From Mercurialis annua (taxonomy: Eukaryota > Streptophyta > Magnoliopsida > Malpighiales > Euphorbiaceae): a stretch of DNA of 64,000 nt. The notes beneath the pieces were generated by a model. The model was not told the DNA's origin, made no database searches, and worked only from the letters and a program-made list of their open reading frames with translations. The position numbers and the translations under genes were made by a program. Numbering within the stretch: position 1 is the first letter of the stretch; every line of letters begins with the position of its first letter. The DNA is taken from assembly GCF_937616625.2 (NCBI RefSeq), contig NC_065575.1:2053501-2117500 (forward strand), in the 5' to 3' direction. This document shows positions 24,140 through 34,958 of this stretch, one piece after another.

Positions 24140-26689
24140 TTAGACTTGCAAATTCTGATGAATCTGCGGTGATATATTTCCGCGCTCAACAAACCGTAAC
24201 ATAAGATTATCTGCCTCCTCTAGTTTGCCTTCTAACACCAGTTTTTTGCTCACTTTTTCACACAACTTTATATCAGGAATTATATTCCGGTTAAACATTC
24301 GACAAGCTACTCTATAAGCGGATAGAGGAACCCCTTTGCTCAAGTGACTCTGAATTAGAATATGGCATGTATTAGCATCAATTCTCGAGGCTGTCCTCAA
24401 CACCTTATTTACAAGCTTATCAGCCTCCCCAGGGTTTCCAAAATAACACAATTTCTCGATAACTTGATTATACGCTGTTCTACACGTTTTCCTTAAAAGC
24501 ATTTTGTCTAATAGTTTGATCAAGTCTTCCACTCTACCCATTTTGCAATACTGATGAATCACTGCTCTATATGTAACAGGTGTAGGATCTAATCCTTTCT
24601 TAAGCATCTTCATCGTAAATTCAGTAGCCTCCTCAATTCTACCTTTTTTTCCTAGTGCATCTATTATTACAGTGAATGTGACTGTATCAGGATGTTTGTT
24701 ATTAAGATACATATCATCCAGCAATGATAGAGCAGCCTCAATGTCATTATTCTGACAAAATCCGTGAATCAGTGTAGTAAAGTTTACTGCATTCACCGCA
24801 CATCCCTTTTTCAAACACTCCTCGACGAACTGTTTTGCTTCATGAAATTTTTCGATCAAGCAGAGTGACTTAATTAGTAGATTTATTTCAACGGGAGTCG
24901 GAAAATACCCCTTTGCAAGCATTTCCCTCACTACATCACAAGCCTCGGATAGCTTTCCCTCCCTTCGCAGCCCATGCATCACGACACTATATGTGATAGC
25001 ATTAGGAGTCCAGAAGTCCTCCTCGCTCATGTTCATCATCTCTCTCGCCTCTAATGAATTTTCATTTTGACAAAACCCATTTAATAGGGCTGTATATGTT
25101 ACAGTGTTTGGCTTGCAGCCATGCTTGTACATTTGCTGAAGCATCTTTTTTGCTTCATCTATCTTCCCAACTTTACAAAGTCCATTAACAACAGTAGTGT
25201 AAGTAACAACATCAGGCGAGCAACCTTTTCCAATCATATCATTCACAATTTCCTTTGCCCGGTCCATCCTACCCTGCTTACAGAATGAATCGACTATTGC
25301 ACTATACCCAACCTTATCAACCTGAAATCTCCTCTCCTCAGCTTCCGTTAAAAATTCAAGTGCCTCATCTGCATGCCCATGTTTGGAAAGCATATGGATT
25401 AAAGTAATATATGTAACCTGATCAGGTAACAGCTTATGATCCTTCATCATCGTCTCCATTAAGTCCCTCACGTCTTTGATCCTTTTTTCCTTGCAAAGAT
25501 AACCCATCACCGAATGATAGCTAACTTTATCGGGAGAGCATCCTTTGGAAGGCATTTCAGCAATTAGCTCCATCGCATCATCAACTCGACAAAGATTGCA
25601 GTATCCTTTTATCAAACAGTTATAAGTGACAACATTTGGATTGATTCCAACAAGTTTCATTCTCTCTAAGAATCTCAATGCCTTTTCCATTTTATTCGCC
25701 ATTATCAGAACATGGATCGCAGTATTACATATCATTAAATTAGGTTCAATACCTGCTTTCTGCATCATGGTCAACACCTGCATTGCATTCCGAAGCTTCC
25801 CTGCACGACTATACGACACCATGACATGAGCAAAAGCTTCAGGACGACGGGCAATTCCCCTACGTACCATGAGCCGAAGAACCCTTCTAGCTCCTTGACA
25901 CAACTTAGTCTTACTAAGAACCTGAAGCATCATATAATACACAACCGGATCATGCCGATATCGCCACTGACGACCAGCCCAATAGAAAAAATCCAAAGCA
26001 ACTCTCTCATCAGATTGTGACTGCAAAACAGCACAAACTTGTCGAGGCTTGAGGCTTCGTAGTAACTGCCGCATATCGAATTCAAGCTTAGTATTCCAAG
26101 TCGACCTACGCTCAATCAACCGACAAATTTCTTTAACTAAAGGATGTCGAATTTCGTCTTCCTCTATCTCAATTCTCCAAATCTCTTCGTTTTCACTGTA
26201 ATTTCTCTTCACTAAATCCAAAACCTTAAAATCATTTTCATCCACATCACTATCCCTATGTTCTCCTCCATCTTCCACGTCGACCTCCTCATCCTCTTCC
26301 TCCTCCATAATCTCATCAAAACCACCATTTTCATGGCTACCATCATCATTACACTCACTATTACCACTACCCATTTGTCTAAACTTGTTAAACTCATCAT
26401 TATTATCAAAAATCCTATCTCTTTCTCCATCATGGCCATTAAAATTAGGGTTTATAGAAGAACTAAGGCAATCATGTGTTGAAGATGACGAAGAAAAAAA
26501 TGAATTGAACACAAAATAAACAAATGGGTGTGCTAAAAAGTTACAATTTTGTCTAAAAATTTGATCTTTGCCAACAGAAACATGTTGAATACAGAAATTG
26601 CAAGGACATAACTGAAAGAATGTTGTGAACTTTTGAGGACTGTTAAGCAGTTTTCCAATTGAAGAGAAATAATTGAAAGTAAAAGACAT
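24140..26689 (-). CDS. P-class pentatricopeptide repeat (PPR) protein
   Basis: An intronless 849-residue frame, as is usual for PPR genes. The N-terminus (1-80) is rich in Phe, Ser and basic residues with almost no acid, compatible with an organelle transit peptide. An acidic low-complexity stretch follows (about 125-190). From about residue 250 to 830 there are roughly sixteen 35-residue PPR motifs, for example NVVTYNCLIKGYC, DKVGYSAIVDSFC, DVVTYTTVVNGLC and NTVTYTALLNGFC. The regular 35-residue spacing and absence of E/DYW domains place it in the P class, which binds organelle RNA for processing, stability or translation rather than C-to-U editing. Intact, with an in-frame ATG at the start of the presequence. 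I do not recognise the exact orthologue. It is divergently arranged with the hydrolase gene starting at 27340 (about 650 bp between ATGs). Confidence 0.95.
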   Translation of the reverse strand: MSFTFNYFSSIGKLLNSPQKFTTFFQLCPCNFCIQHVSVGKDQIFRQNCNFLAHPFVYFVFNSFFSSSSSTHDCLSSSINPNFNGHDGERDRIFDNNDEFNKFRQMGSGNSECNDDGSHENGGFDEIMEEEEDEEVDVEDGGEHRDSDVDENDFKVLDLVKRNYSENEEIWRIEIEEDEIRHPLVKEICRLIERRSTWNTKLEFDMRQLLRSLKPRQVCAVLQSQSDERVALDFFYWAGRQWRYRHDPVVYYMMLQVLSKTKLCQGARRVLRLMVRRGIARRPEAFAHVMVSYSRAGKLRNAMQVLTMMQKAGIEPNLMICNTAIHVLIMANKMEKALRFLERMKLVGINPNVVTYNCLIKGYCNLCRVDDAMELIAEMPSKGCSPDKVSYHSVMGYLCKEKRIKDVRDLMETMMKDHKLLPDQVTYITLIHMLSKHGHADEALEFLTEAEERRFQVDKVGYSAIVDSFCKQGRMDRAKEIVNDMIGKGCSPDVVTYTTVVNGLCKVGKIDEAKKMLQQMYKHGCKPNTVTYTALLNGFCQNENSLEAREMMNMSEEDFWTPNAITYSVVMHGLRREGKLSEACDVVREMLAKGYFPTPVEINLLIKSLCLIEKFHEAKQFVEECLKKGCAVNAVNFTTLIHGFCQNNDIEAALSLLDDMYLNNKHPDTVTFTVIIDALGKKGRIEEATEFTMKMLKKGLDPTPVTYRAVIHQYCKMGRVEDLIKLLDKMLLRKTCRTAYNQVIEKLCYFGNPGEADKLVNKVLRTASRIDANTCHILIQSHLSKGVPLSAYRVACRMFNRNIIPDIKLCEKVSKKLVLEGKLEEADNLMLRFVERGNISPQIHQNLQV

Positions 26690-27339
26690 TTTAATTTTGT
26701 AAACAAAATAAATTCATAAATTGGAGAGACAAACTCAAACAGAGAAGCGAAGGGTATGGGAGCTCATGGTGGAGCTGAGTCGATGCCGATTCTTTGCAAC
26801 GGGTTAACTGAGTTGTCTCTTGCCATCAATTGTTTTCAGAGCTACTTCTACACTATATTTGGTGGAGTAATCCCACAGAGAAAATAAACCATCAGGACTC
26901 AATAGAGAAATATTGAAACTACAGGGACTAAATTTTCCTTTTTTAATTTACCATAAATAATTAAAACTTTATCACCATAATGTTAAATTTGTTTTTATTT
27001 AAATTTATCATATATATATATATATAATATTAACTTCAAAGTTTATTTAACTATGATGAAATTAATTATTGAATAATTTGATATATTTTAATTTATTTAC
27101 TAAATTTTATAAAGTAGATATTTATAACATTTTGATCGATCTAATAATGATTTTTAAAAAATTTAGAACAAATAAATGAAAATATTTTAGACAAATTTAA
27201 AATTAAAAAATGAATTGAAAATGTAGGTACTAAACTGATAATTAACCAGTTTAGTAGAGGGAAAAAATAAATATTGAAATTTCTCTTGGAGTGCCAGTGA
27301 AAAATTGACTCCAAGCAGCCACTTCTGATCACAGTAACA
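26690..27339. other. intergenic region between divergent genes
   Basis: 650 bp separate the ATGs of the PPR gene (-) and the first hydrolase gene (+), so both promoters must lie here unless leaders are spliced. The PPR-proximal 180 bp are GC-richer and leader-like. The middle is AT-rich with a short (TA)n at 27010-27026. No clear TATA box was chosen. Confidence 0.5.
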
Positions 27340-30300
27340 ATGGAATCTCAAAATCTCAGCCAAAACACCACTGTTCATTATCACACTATTGCCGGTGCCG
27401 GTGCCGGTGCCAAATCATCATCGGCTCTAATATTTCTCGGCACAGGTTGCTCCAACTCCGTCCCTAACGCAATGTGCTTAATTCGACCGTCCGATCCACC
27501 TTGCAACGTTTGCTCGCAGTCACTCTCACTTCCGCCGCACCAAAACCCTAACTACAGGTTAATTAGGATTACTTATTATGTTTAACATTGTTAATTGGGA
27601 TTACTAATTATGTTTAATGTAAATGCAGAACCAATACATCTCTATTAATAGATTGTTATCGTAAGGATGATGAGACACACAGCTATATATTGATTGATGT
27701 TGGCAAGACATTTCGCGAGCAAGTTCTTCGCTGGTTTACTTTCCACAACGTTCCTCGAGTTGACTCTGTGAGTTATGAATCATCAATCTTGATTTTATTG
27801 TCTAATGATTTGCAGTTTCATTAGTGATTGATTTTGATTATGCAAGTTCTGTTATATAATTTCGATTCGGACGCTTAATTTTGAGAGATATCGTATGCAA
27901 GATTTGAATTAGATTAAATTGTTGTAAAATTCATGTGTTTGTTTGCAGATCATTTTGACTCATGAGCATGCTGATGCTGTTCTTGGTCTTGATGATATGC
28001 GTACTGTGCAACCATTTAGTCCGACAAATGATGTTGATCCAATCCCAATTTACTTAAGTCAGTCTACCATGGAGAGGTAACTTTGTTTTTCCTAGTTAGC
28101 TGCATGCTAACAGCATTTCAGACATGTTTAGGGATCGTCATTTATTTTTTGTCACTGCAAGGATATGCTTTGACTATGGTCATTGTGCGGATCATTTTTA
28201 TCATTTGGATGCTTCAGTCTGTTTATGGTTCCTTGGAATGAAATCTGTAACTGTAAACTAGGGTCAGTGAGATGAATTGCCAGTATGATAGCTACTCTGA
28301 TAACATGGTTCAAAGATGATTTGTTTGAAATTGTAGGTTACCAAATGACCTATGCTCATAAGTTGTGATTATAAAATTTGAGCAATTTGTAAGGTTGATG
28401 ACAAGAAGCTCTTACAAATTTCACAGAGAATTCTTTTGTCCCTCCTGCTGTAATCTCTCTAAGTTGTTTATTATTGAGATGAGGTTTATTCAGTTTCTTT
28501 TACTTATACTAAGATTTCATGTGCTGCGGTGAGAATGTTATCTTAAGTAGTCCATAATAAGGTTTGAGTGTTCGCATTCCTGCCTGTGAGATGCCACAAT
28601 TGTACATGGATTTTGTTCAATGTTCTAAATAGCTGAAACATGAGTTTCCTTATATGAATCAGTTTGATTAAAATTCTAAGTCTCATGGATGTTTGATTTT
28701 AACGTTATATTTAAATGTTTTATGACCCAACATGATTGAGCTAGTTATGCCTGAAAGGCTGAAACTTAGAAGCACTGTCTAAATCATTTTGTTTATTTGA
28801 TTAGAGAGCAATAATTGGATGTATTATATGGACTTGCATCTTTTATGTATTGTTACTTGTTGTCATCTATAAAATCAACTGCATTCTAAATTACAACATT
28901 ATTCTGATGTCTATCTGTGTCTTATGTTTGAAACAGCGTTTCGTTGAAATTTCCTTACTTGGTAAGGAAAAAACTAAAGGAAGGCCAGGAAATAAGACAT
29001 GTTTCACAATTGGAATGGAAGATAATTGAGGAAGACTGTCAAAGACCATTTGTTGCATCTCACATGCAATTTGTTCCTTTGCCAGTTACTTGCCCTGAAA
29101 CTCTCTTAAATGCACACTCATGCTAAATAACACATTCCCATGTATCCTTGTTTGTCACATGCCTAAAAGAATACACTGTACTAATTAGATGTTTCTGATG
29201 TTTGTTTCTTGATGCAGGTGATGCATGGAGAAGATTATATATGCTTGGGTTTTCTCTTTGGCGAGAAAAGTCGAGTGGCTTATATATCTGATATTTCACG
29301 TTTTCCTGCTAGTACTGAGCATGGTTAGTATCACTTGTTCATCCTGCCTGTGATGGAAATATTTATGTTTCTCTTACACCTTATGCACAAGCACAAGTAA
29401 TGAATCGAGATTATGTTAATCTAATTGGTGGAGGTACAATTTTCAGTTTATTCTGATACACCAAAGAGGTCTATTTTCTTTGTAGGTTTTTTCATTATGT
29501 GATTCTTGATCTTTGCAGTAATTTCAAAAGCTGGGGCTGGACAGTTGGATCTTCTAATTTTAGACACTCTGCGCAGGGTCAGTTAAATAATTAAATTCAT
29601 TCTACATTCTTGATTACAGCCAATAGTTTCTATGAGAAAGGACAGCAGTAAGGCTTAGATATCCAGCAAAAACTTTCTTATGCTGTTTTTTACTTCTATT
29701 TGCATTATGACATACACCCTGTGGAATATGCTACTTTCATCAAGCATGATTCTGTAGAATTACTCATTTCTGCATATGTTTTATTTTGTTTGATCATAGT
29801 AATGAGAGGGGCATGGTAATCTTTGACCCAATTAAGTACTGCATTTGTGCTTCCTATTCTTCAAAGAAACCTCCTTAATTCTGTTCCTGCTCTTGTGCTT
29901 CTACTATACAAATCGAATCAAGTCAATTTATATTTATGTTTCCATTTTTGCTTTGTGTTTTATGATGATTTCGGGAACTAATATGGTGATATTATGTTTG
30001 CTTGTTCTCTACAGAGTGGGACCCATAATGTTCACTTCTGCTTACCTCAGGTGAATTTTTTAAACTCTCTTCAGTGCTTTATCTGTTATCATTTGACATT
30101 TTTTTCTCGACTAGTTTAAATTAATTTTTTACTGCCACTTATGCTGTCTACTACATTTGCAGTCCCTTGAAGCTGTGAAGAGATTATGTCCAAAGAGAGC
30201 TCTTTTTGTTGGAATGGGTCATGAGTTTGATCATCACAAGGACAATGAGTACTTGGCAGACTGGTCTAAAAGGTCTAACATTTACTCTCTTGTAGATCAT

Positions 30301-30412
30301 GTTTTCATCGATGACATGCATTTTGAGTAATAAAGTATTTCCTTACGTATGTAGGGAAGGAATACCAGTGCAGCTTGCACATGATGGCTTAAGAGTTCCT
30401 ATAGACCTATGA
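27340..30412 (+). CDS. metallo-beta-lactamase-fold hydrolase, copy 1 (nine exons)
   Basis: Exons: 27340-27557, 27629-27767, 27949-28076, 28937-29084, 29218-29323, 29519-29577, 30015-30050, 30163-30272, 30355-30412. All introns are GT-AG and frames join without error to give 333 residues. Seen: IFLGTGCSNSVP near the N-terminus, metal motif THEHADAVLGLDD, MHGEDY (third His motif), YISDISRF (metal-bridging Asp), and GMGHEFDHHKDNEY near the end. The order fits PhnP-like cyclic-phosphodiesterase/tRNase Z-type MBL proteins often annotated as putative hydrolase C777.06c-like in plants. The physiological substrate is unknown. The final His of the usual HxHxDH motif is Ala here, in both copies. A short Gly-Ala repeat (GAGAGA) near residue 20 is specific to this copy. 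It is the upstream member of a tandem duplicate. Exon boundaries were checked against copy 2, which has the same nine-exon layout. Confidence 0.9.
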
Positions 30413-31510
30413 TGAGGTAATCAGTAATCCTAAATCCAAAGAAAGTAAATATTTGTTCTAATGATTGAGTATTTATTTTGGGTCGTTGATTAAAATCAAT
30501 TTATGTTTCAATAATTGTGAATTAATATAAATACTAGAAATGATCAAGCAAAGGAAGAGGCAGATATCGAAAGTAACAAATTGTCGCTTTTTTACTTCTG
30601 TTTGCAGGTTGAAATATGAACTGTCAGTTCTCACCAGATACATAATACATAATGTGTAATCCCATTACAGTGGGAGGAAAAGAATAAAAAAGATACTATT
30701 TCAGAGTCCAAGAAGCCCATTTTTATCAGATGAAACAAACTATTAAATGAGTTTGAACAATGTACAAAATATTTTTGGTGTAGCAACTTGAAGTTGTTAA
30801 CTCAGGTACATAGTTAGCCAATGTGCTTGATTGAGTTTGGTTAGTTTCAGAACCTGAGTTTGCATGTAATAACCCACTCCTGTTCTATGACTGAATTGAA
30901 TCTGTGACTTTGATTAACAATGGGCAAAATGATAATGATAATTGATAAGCATGTTGTGTTTAATGGTATGGTTTATAGAATTGAGTATGTATATATGTAT
31001 ATTCAAATGAAAAGTTTTAGTTTCTTTTAGCTACAAAAAGAAAAAGAGCCTTGTGCAAGCTCCAAAGCTTCAACCTTCAATATCTATGTTGCACCATAAG
31101 TTCTCGTGTTTTAAGTCTTATTTCCGTGTCCGGAATTCCAAAACTCTATATTTATAATAGAATCTTGTGAAACATGTCTTTTTTCTGTTTCGGCGTTTTC
31201 ATTTAAGAATTTCTGTTTTCGTGCTACATATTTAAGAGAGAGAATTGTTCATGATTAGCATATATACAAATTAATAAGTTGAATTTTTCTTCTACTTTAA
31301 CTAATCTTCTAAATAATCAAGAACCAGTCCAAGTACAAGACTGGTAGAACAGTGCAAGCTCTTAAAGAAAGACCAATGCTTTGTCTACATTCAAAGTCAT
31401 GGAATGTCTTCTTCTTTAGTCTCCCTTTTTGTATTTTAGCCTCAAAGTCAATGACAAAAGAGAGAAATGGGCAAATATTTGTGATTATTTTGATTCCTCC
31501 TTCCAAATTC
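30413..31510. other. intergenic region between tandem hydrolase genes
   Basis: Holds the 3' flank of copy 1 and the promoter of copy 2. A block at about 31100-31240 (CCGTGTCCGGAATT, TTTTCGTGCTACAT) resembles 2255-2330 and is probably a dispersed repeat. No other gene seen. Confidence 0.5.
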
Positions 31511-31522
31511 AAGCCTATAAAA
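31508..31522 (+). promoter_or_regulatory. TATA box of hydrolase copy 2
   Basis: GCCTATAAAAGGAAG lies about 120 bp upstream of the ATG at 31636. It is a canonical plant TATA box and the best in the window. It implies transcription starting near 31545 and a leader of about 90 bases. Confidence 0.65.
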
Positions 31523-31635
31523 GGAAGAAAAAAAGTAATCCTTTTTGTATAAATATATCATTTTTTGCACTTTGGCTAGTTCTCACTCCAGTTATCATTT
31601 TTCAACAGGAAAAACCCAGTACATATAGTGAGACA

Positions 31636-33889
31636 ATGGAATCTCAAAATCTCACTAGTAATGGTGTTGGATCAGCTCTGATCTTTCTCGGAACAGGGAA
31701 CTCGAGTGCTGTACCCCACCCTATGTGCTTGATCCAACCATCTGATCCTCCTTGCCACGTTTGCTCCCAGGCCCTCTCCGTCCCACCTGATCAAAACCCC
31801 AACTACAGGTCCTATTTATGTACTTAAATTAATGTTCTTGCTTTTTCTCTTAAAGATAATTAAAATACAATATGATCTTTGTTGTTCCATATTAGTACGT
31901 CATTATGTTGCTTAAAAAATTCAGGAATGAGAAATTGATGTATGTACGTGTATCTTAATTATTTTGTATTTGCAGGTGCAACACATCTCTCCTTATAGAT
32001 TATCAGCAGAGTAGTGATGAACACAAATATATATTGATTGATGTTGGGAAGACATTCAGGGAGCAAGTACTTAGGTGGTTTACTTTCCACAAGATTCCAC
32101 GAGTCGACTCTGTGAGTTTATTCCCATTTCATTTCAGTCTCCTTACTGTTTAATTAATTTTCTCATACTTGATATGCATACAATCAGGCCAGCTTGAAGT
32201 AGCTAATTAATAGTATTCCAGAGCTTTTAGTAAATCGATTTGAAAATTGTATTTCTTTTTAAGAATTTGTAAACATATGTATGATGCAAGCTTGTGCTGA
32301 ATTTAGTTTTGTATCTCATAAGACTGTGTAAACTGCAGATTATTTTGACCCATGAACATGCCGACGCTGTTCTTGGTCTTGATGACATACGTAGTGTGCA
32401 ATCATTTAGTCCTACAAATGATACTGATCCAATACCCGTATACCTAAGTCAGTTTACCTTGGATAGGTACTTTTGACATCTTTTTCATTTACCGTCACTT
32501 TCTAATGTATTATCAGCAATACAACTTATAACGCTGTTCTGGATTATTTTTATGTTTTATCTCAAAATCAGCATTTGCTTGAAGTTTCACTACTTGACGA
32601 AGGAAAGATTACCGGGAGCTAAGAAGAAAAAGTCGATAGCACAGCTGGAGTGGAGAAAAATTGAGGAAGATTGTCAGAGACCATTTGTTGCATCGGGCCT
32701 ACAGTTTGTTCCTTTGCCAGTTAATAACTTTGGAGATCTCTTCAAATATAGACACACGCACAGTGAACACTTCATATACATATGTTTTTTCTCTTACGTA
32801 TATTTTCCGACGCAGGTTATGCATGGAGAAGATTATATTTACTTAGGTTTTCTCTTTGGTGAAAAAGTTAGAATAGCTTATATATCTGATGTTTCACGTT
32901 TTCCTGAAAGCACGGAATATGGCAAGTAGTTCTTGTTCGTCCTGCCAATGATGGTTAACTTTTATGGGATCTGTTAAATACTGTGAAATTGATGGAAATA
33001 AAAAAGCTGTCTTATTCTCGGAGAAGCATTTGTCAATTTCATTAATCTGAGTGTTAGTTTTTGCAGTCATTTCAAAAGCTGGAGCTGGGCAGGTAGATCT
33101 TCTTATCTTGGAGGCTTCGCGCAAGGTCAGTCGCGAAAATGAGTTAGTTTGCCATCATGTTCACCCCCCAATAATTAAAACAAAAACTGAGTGCTTATTC
33201 ATCTACGTGATAATAAGCGGTTCACTGATAGAAATACAAGCAACACGATAAATCTGATTGTCCCTTTTTTTTTGCAGAGTGGACCTCCTGGTGGTGCTCA
33301 CTTCTGCTTATCTCAGGTTATTTTTCTTATAATTTCGTTCTTTGTTAGAATCTCTTAGAAGCTTCAGTTGCCACTCAGGATATAACGATCAAATCAAATC
33401 ATTTTCTTACCTAAGATTAAGATAATTGTAACATTACATTACATGGAACATATCGAATTTTATACTTAAACTCTCTTTATTTAATGCTGCCTATTCTGCA
33501 GACTCTTGAAGCTTTGAAGAGACTCTGTCCAAAGCAAGCTCTTTTAACTGGAATGGGTCACGAATTTGATCATTACAAGGACAATGAGTTTCTAGCAAAG
33601 TGGTCTAAAAGGTGAATATTCGTGATCGAACAAATTTTAATGTCACTATCCATATGCATTTTAAAGCACAAATGACATGATTTAGCTCTTAAGTAAAACA
33701 AATTTAATGATTATAAGGTTAACAATCATAGTTTGTTAGGATTAAGGTTTTTCAGGTTCTGTGTTGTCTGCATACTTGTTTTTAATCTCGACGGAAGACG
33801 GAATATAATCTGGCACTTCTTTTGCAAGCAGGGAAGGAATAGCAGTGCAGCTCGCACGCGACGGCTTGCGAGTTCCTATAGACCTATAA
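31636..33889 (+). CDS. metallo-beta-lactamase-fold hydrolase, copy 2 (nine exons)
   Basis: Exons: 31636-31808, 31976-32111, 32339-32466, 32572-32719, 32816-32921, 33067-33125, 33278-33316, 33502-33611, 33832-33889, coding 318 residues. Layout and splice phases match copy 1. Exons 3-6, 8 and 9 have identical lengths, exon 7 is one codon longer (GPPGGAHF against GTHNVHF), and exon 1 lacks the Gly-Ala insert. Motifs: IFLGTGNSSAVP, THEHADAVLGLDD, MHGEDY, YISDVSRF, GMGHEFDHYKDNEF. The intron after exon 5 starts with GCAAGT, a GC-AG intron. With a GT-only model the frame would stop two codons later, so a conventional predictor could split the gene here. The third intron is 105 bp against 860 bp in copy 1. 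No stop or frameshift, so it is probably active. Confidence 0.9.
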
Positions 33890-34360
33890 TAAAGCAAGCA
33901 AGTGTTCCTTGAAAGTAGTACGTATTATTGCAATCGATGTCCTATGTCATTTTACAACACATTTATAAATTTGTGGACCCTCTTGTAAACATTTATGAAA
34001 TAATTAGATTAATCAAGTCAAATTCTCAATTCAATTTCATAAATTATCACTTGATAGTATATGTTTTGATGCTATTCAACAGAATTAGAGTGCAATCTTT
34101 TTTTTCAAGATGATCTTTATTTTTGATTATTATTTGGGATTTGAAAATAGAAGATAAAAGTTTGAGCTTCTTGTTAACAAAAAATTAGTTGAAACTTCTT
34201 TTGTTACACTTCATTTTTTAATTCTTTACATTACAACATTCAGATTATTTACATCACCACCATTTACTCTACATTAATATTTAATACCAGTAACATGCTT
34301 TACTTATAAAGGACTGACCTGCTTCACGCGCAGGTCAGTTAGTCAGTCACTTTTTTTTAG
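33890..34360. other. 3' flank of hydrolase copy 2, with a hairpin
   Basis: No gene. At 34313-34339 there is a perfect 10-bp inverted repeat (ACTGACCTGC and its complement) around a 7-base loop, just outside the Helitron end at 34362. It is too short and AT-poor in its flanks to call a promoter element. Confidence 0.5.
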
Positions 34361-34361
34361 A

Positions 34362-34958
34362 CTAGTTTTGCATTACGTGCTACGCACGTGGCTCGTAATG
34401 TGACTCCTCAATTTAATTCGTTATTATTATATCAATTCATTTTATTTTATTGCCAATATGTTAAATTAGTTAAGAGTTTTTGTTAGAAACAAAAAAAATT
34501 ATATGATGAAATTTGGCTTTATATGATTTTTCAGAATAGTAATTTTTAATAGTTAACTAAAGAGAATCAAAAATAATTTATCAAACCCTAATCGATGTTC
34601 TATACTAACCATTTCAATGCTCAATTTCTTTTTAACAAATTTGTTTATTGGCATTACACCCTAATTTAAATTAGTACGTATTGAACAATTTTTACTTGTT
34701 TGGTGGAATATTTTTCCATATGTAAAGGAAATTGCAATTGCACGAATTCAAAAATTTAAGACCTGAAGGTGTTGTCCAAACACAATATAGGCTATATTTA
34801 TTTAGTATCCTAATTACATTATAACTCTAATACTAATTAAATATCTAATTTAATTATAGTCAGTTAGCAAATTACTAAAACATCTAATTAACTAATAAAT
34901 TAGAAAGGGCTATTAGGTAAAAGTGTCTGTCCCCCCATCCGTGCTTTTATATATAGTA
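34362..34958 (-). mobile_element. short non-autonomous Helitron (A)
   Basis: On the minus strand it ends in CTAG (34365-34362) followed by T, with a hairpin ACGTGC-GTA-GCACGT whose stem starts about 10 bases inside the end (34375-34389). This is the classical Helitron 3' terminus. The other end reads ACTATATATAAAAGCACGG then a G-run, matching plant Helitron 5' ends, but the terminal TC is not clear. The next Helitron abuts it there. About 600 bp, non-coding. Confidence 0.75.

Noticed and set aside
26212..26482. Frames on both strands within the acidic part of the PPR gene
   Set aside because: Shadows created by GAA/GAT-rich codons of the PPR coding sequence.
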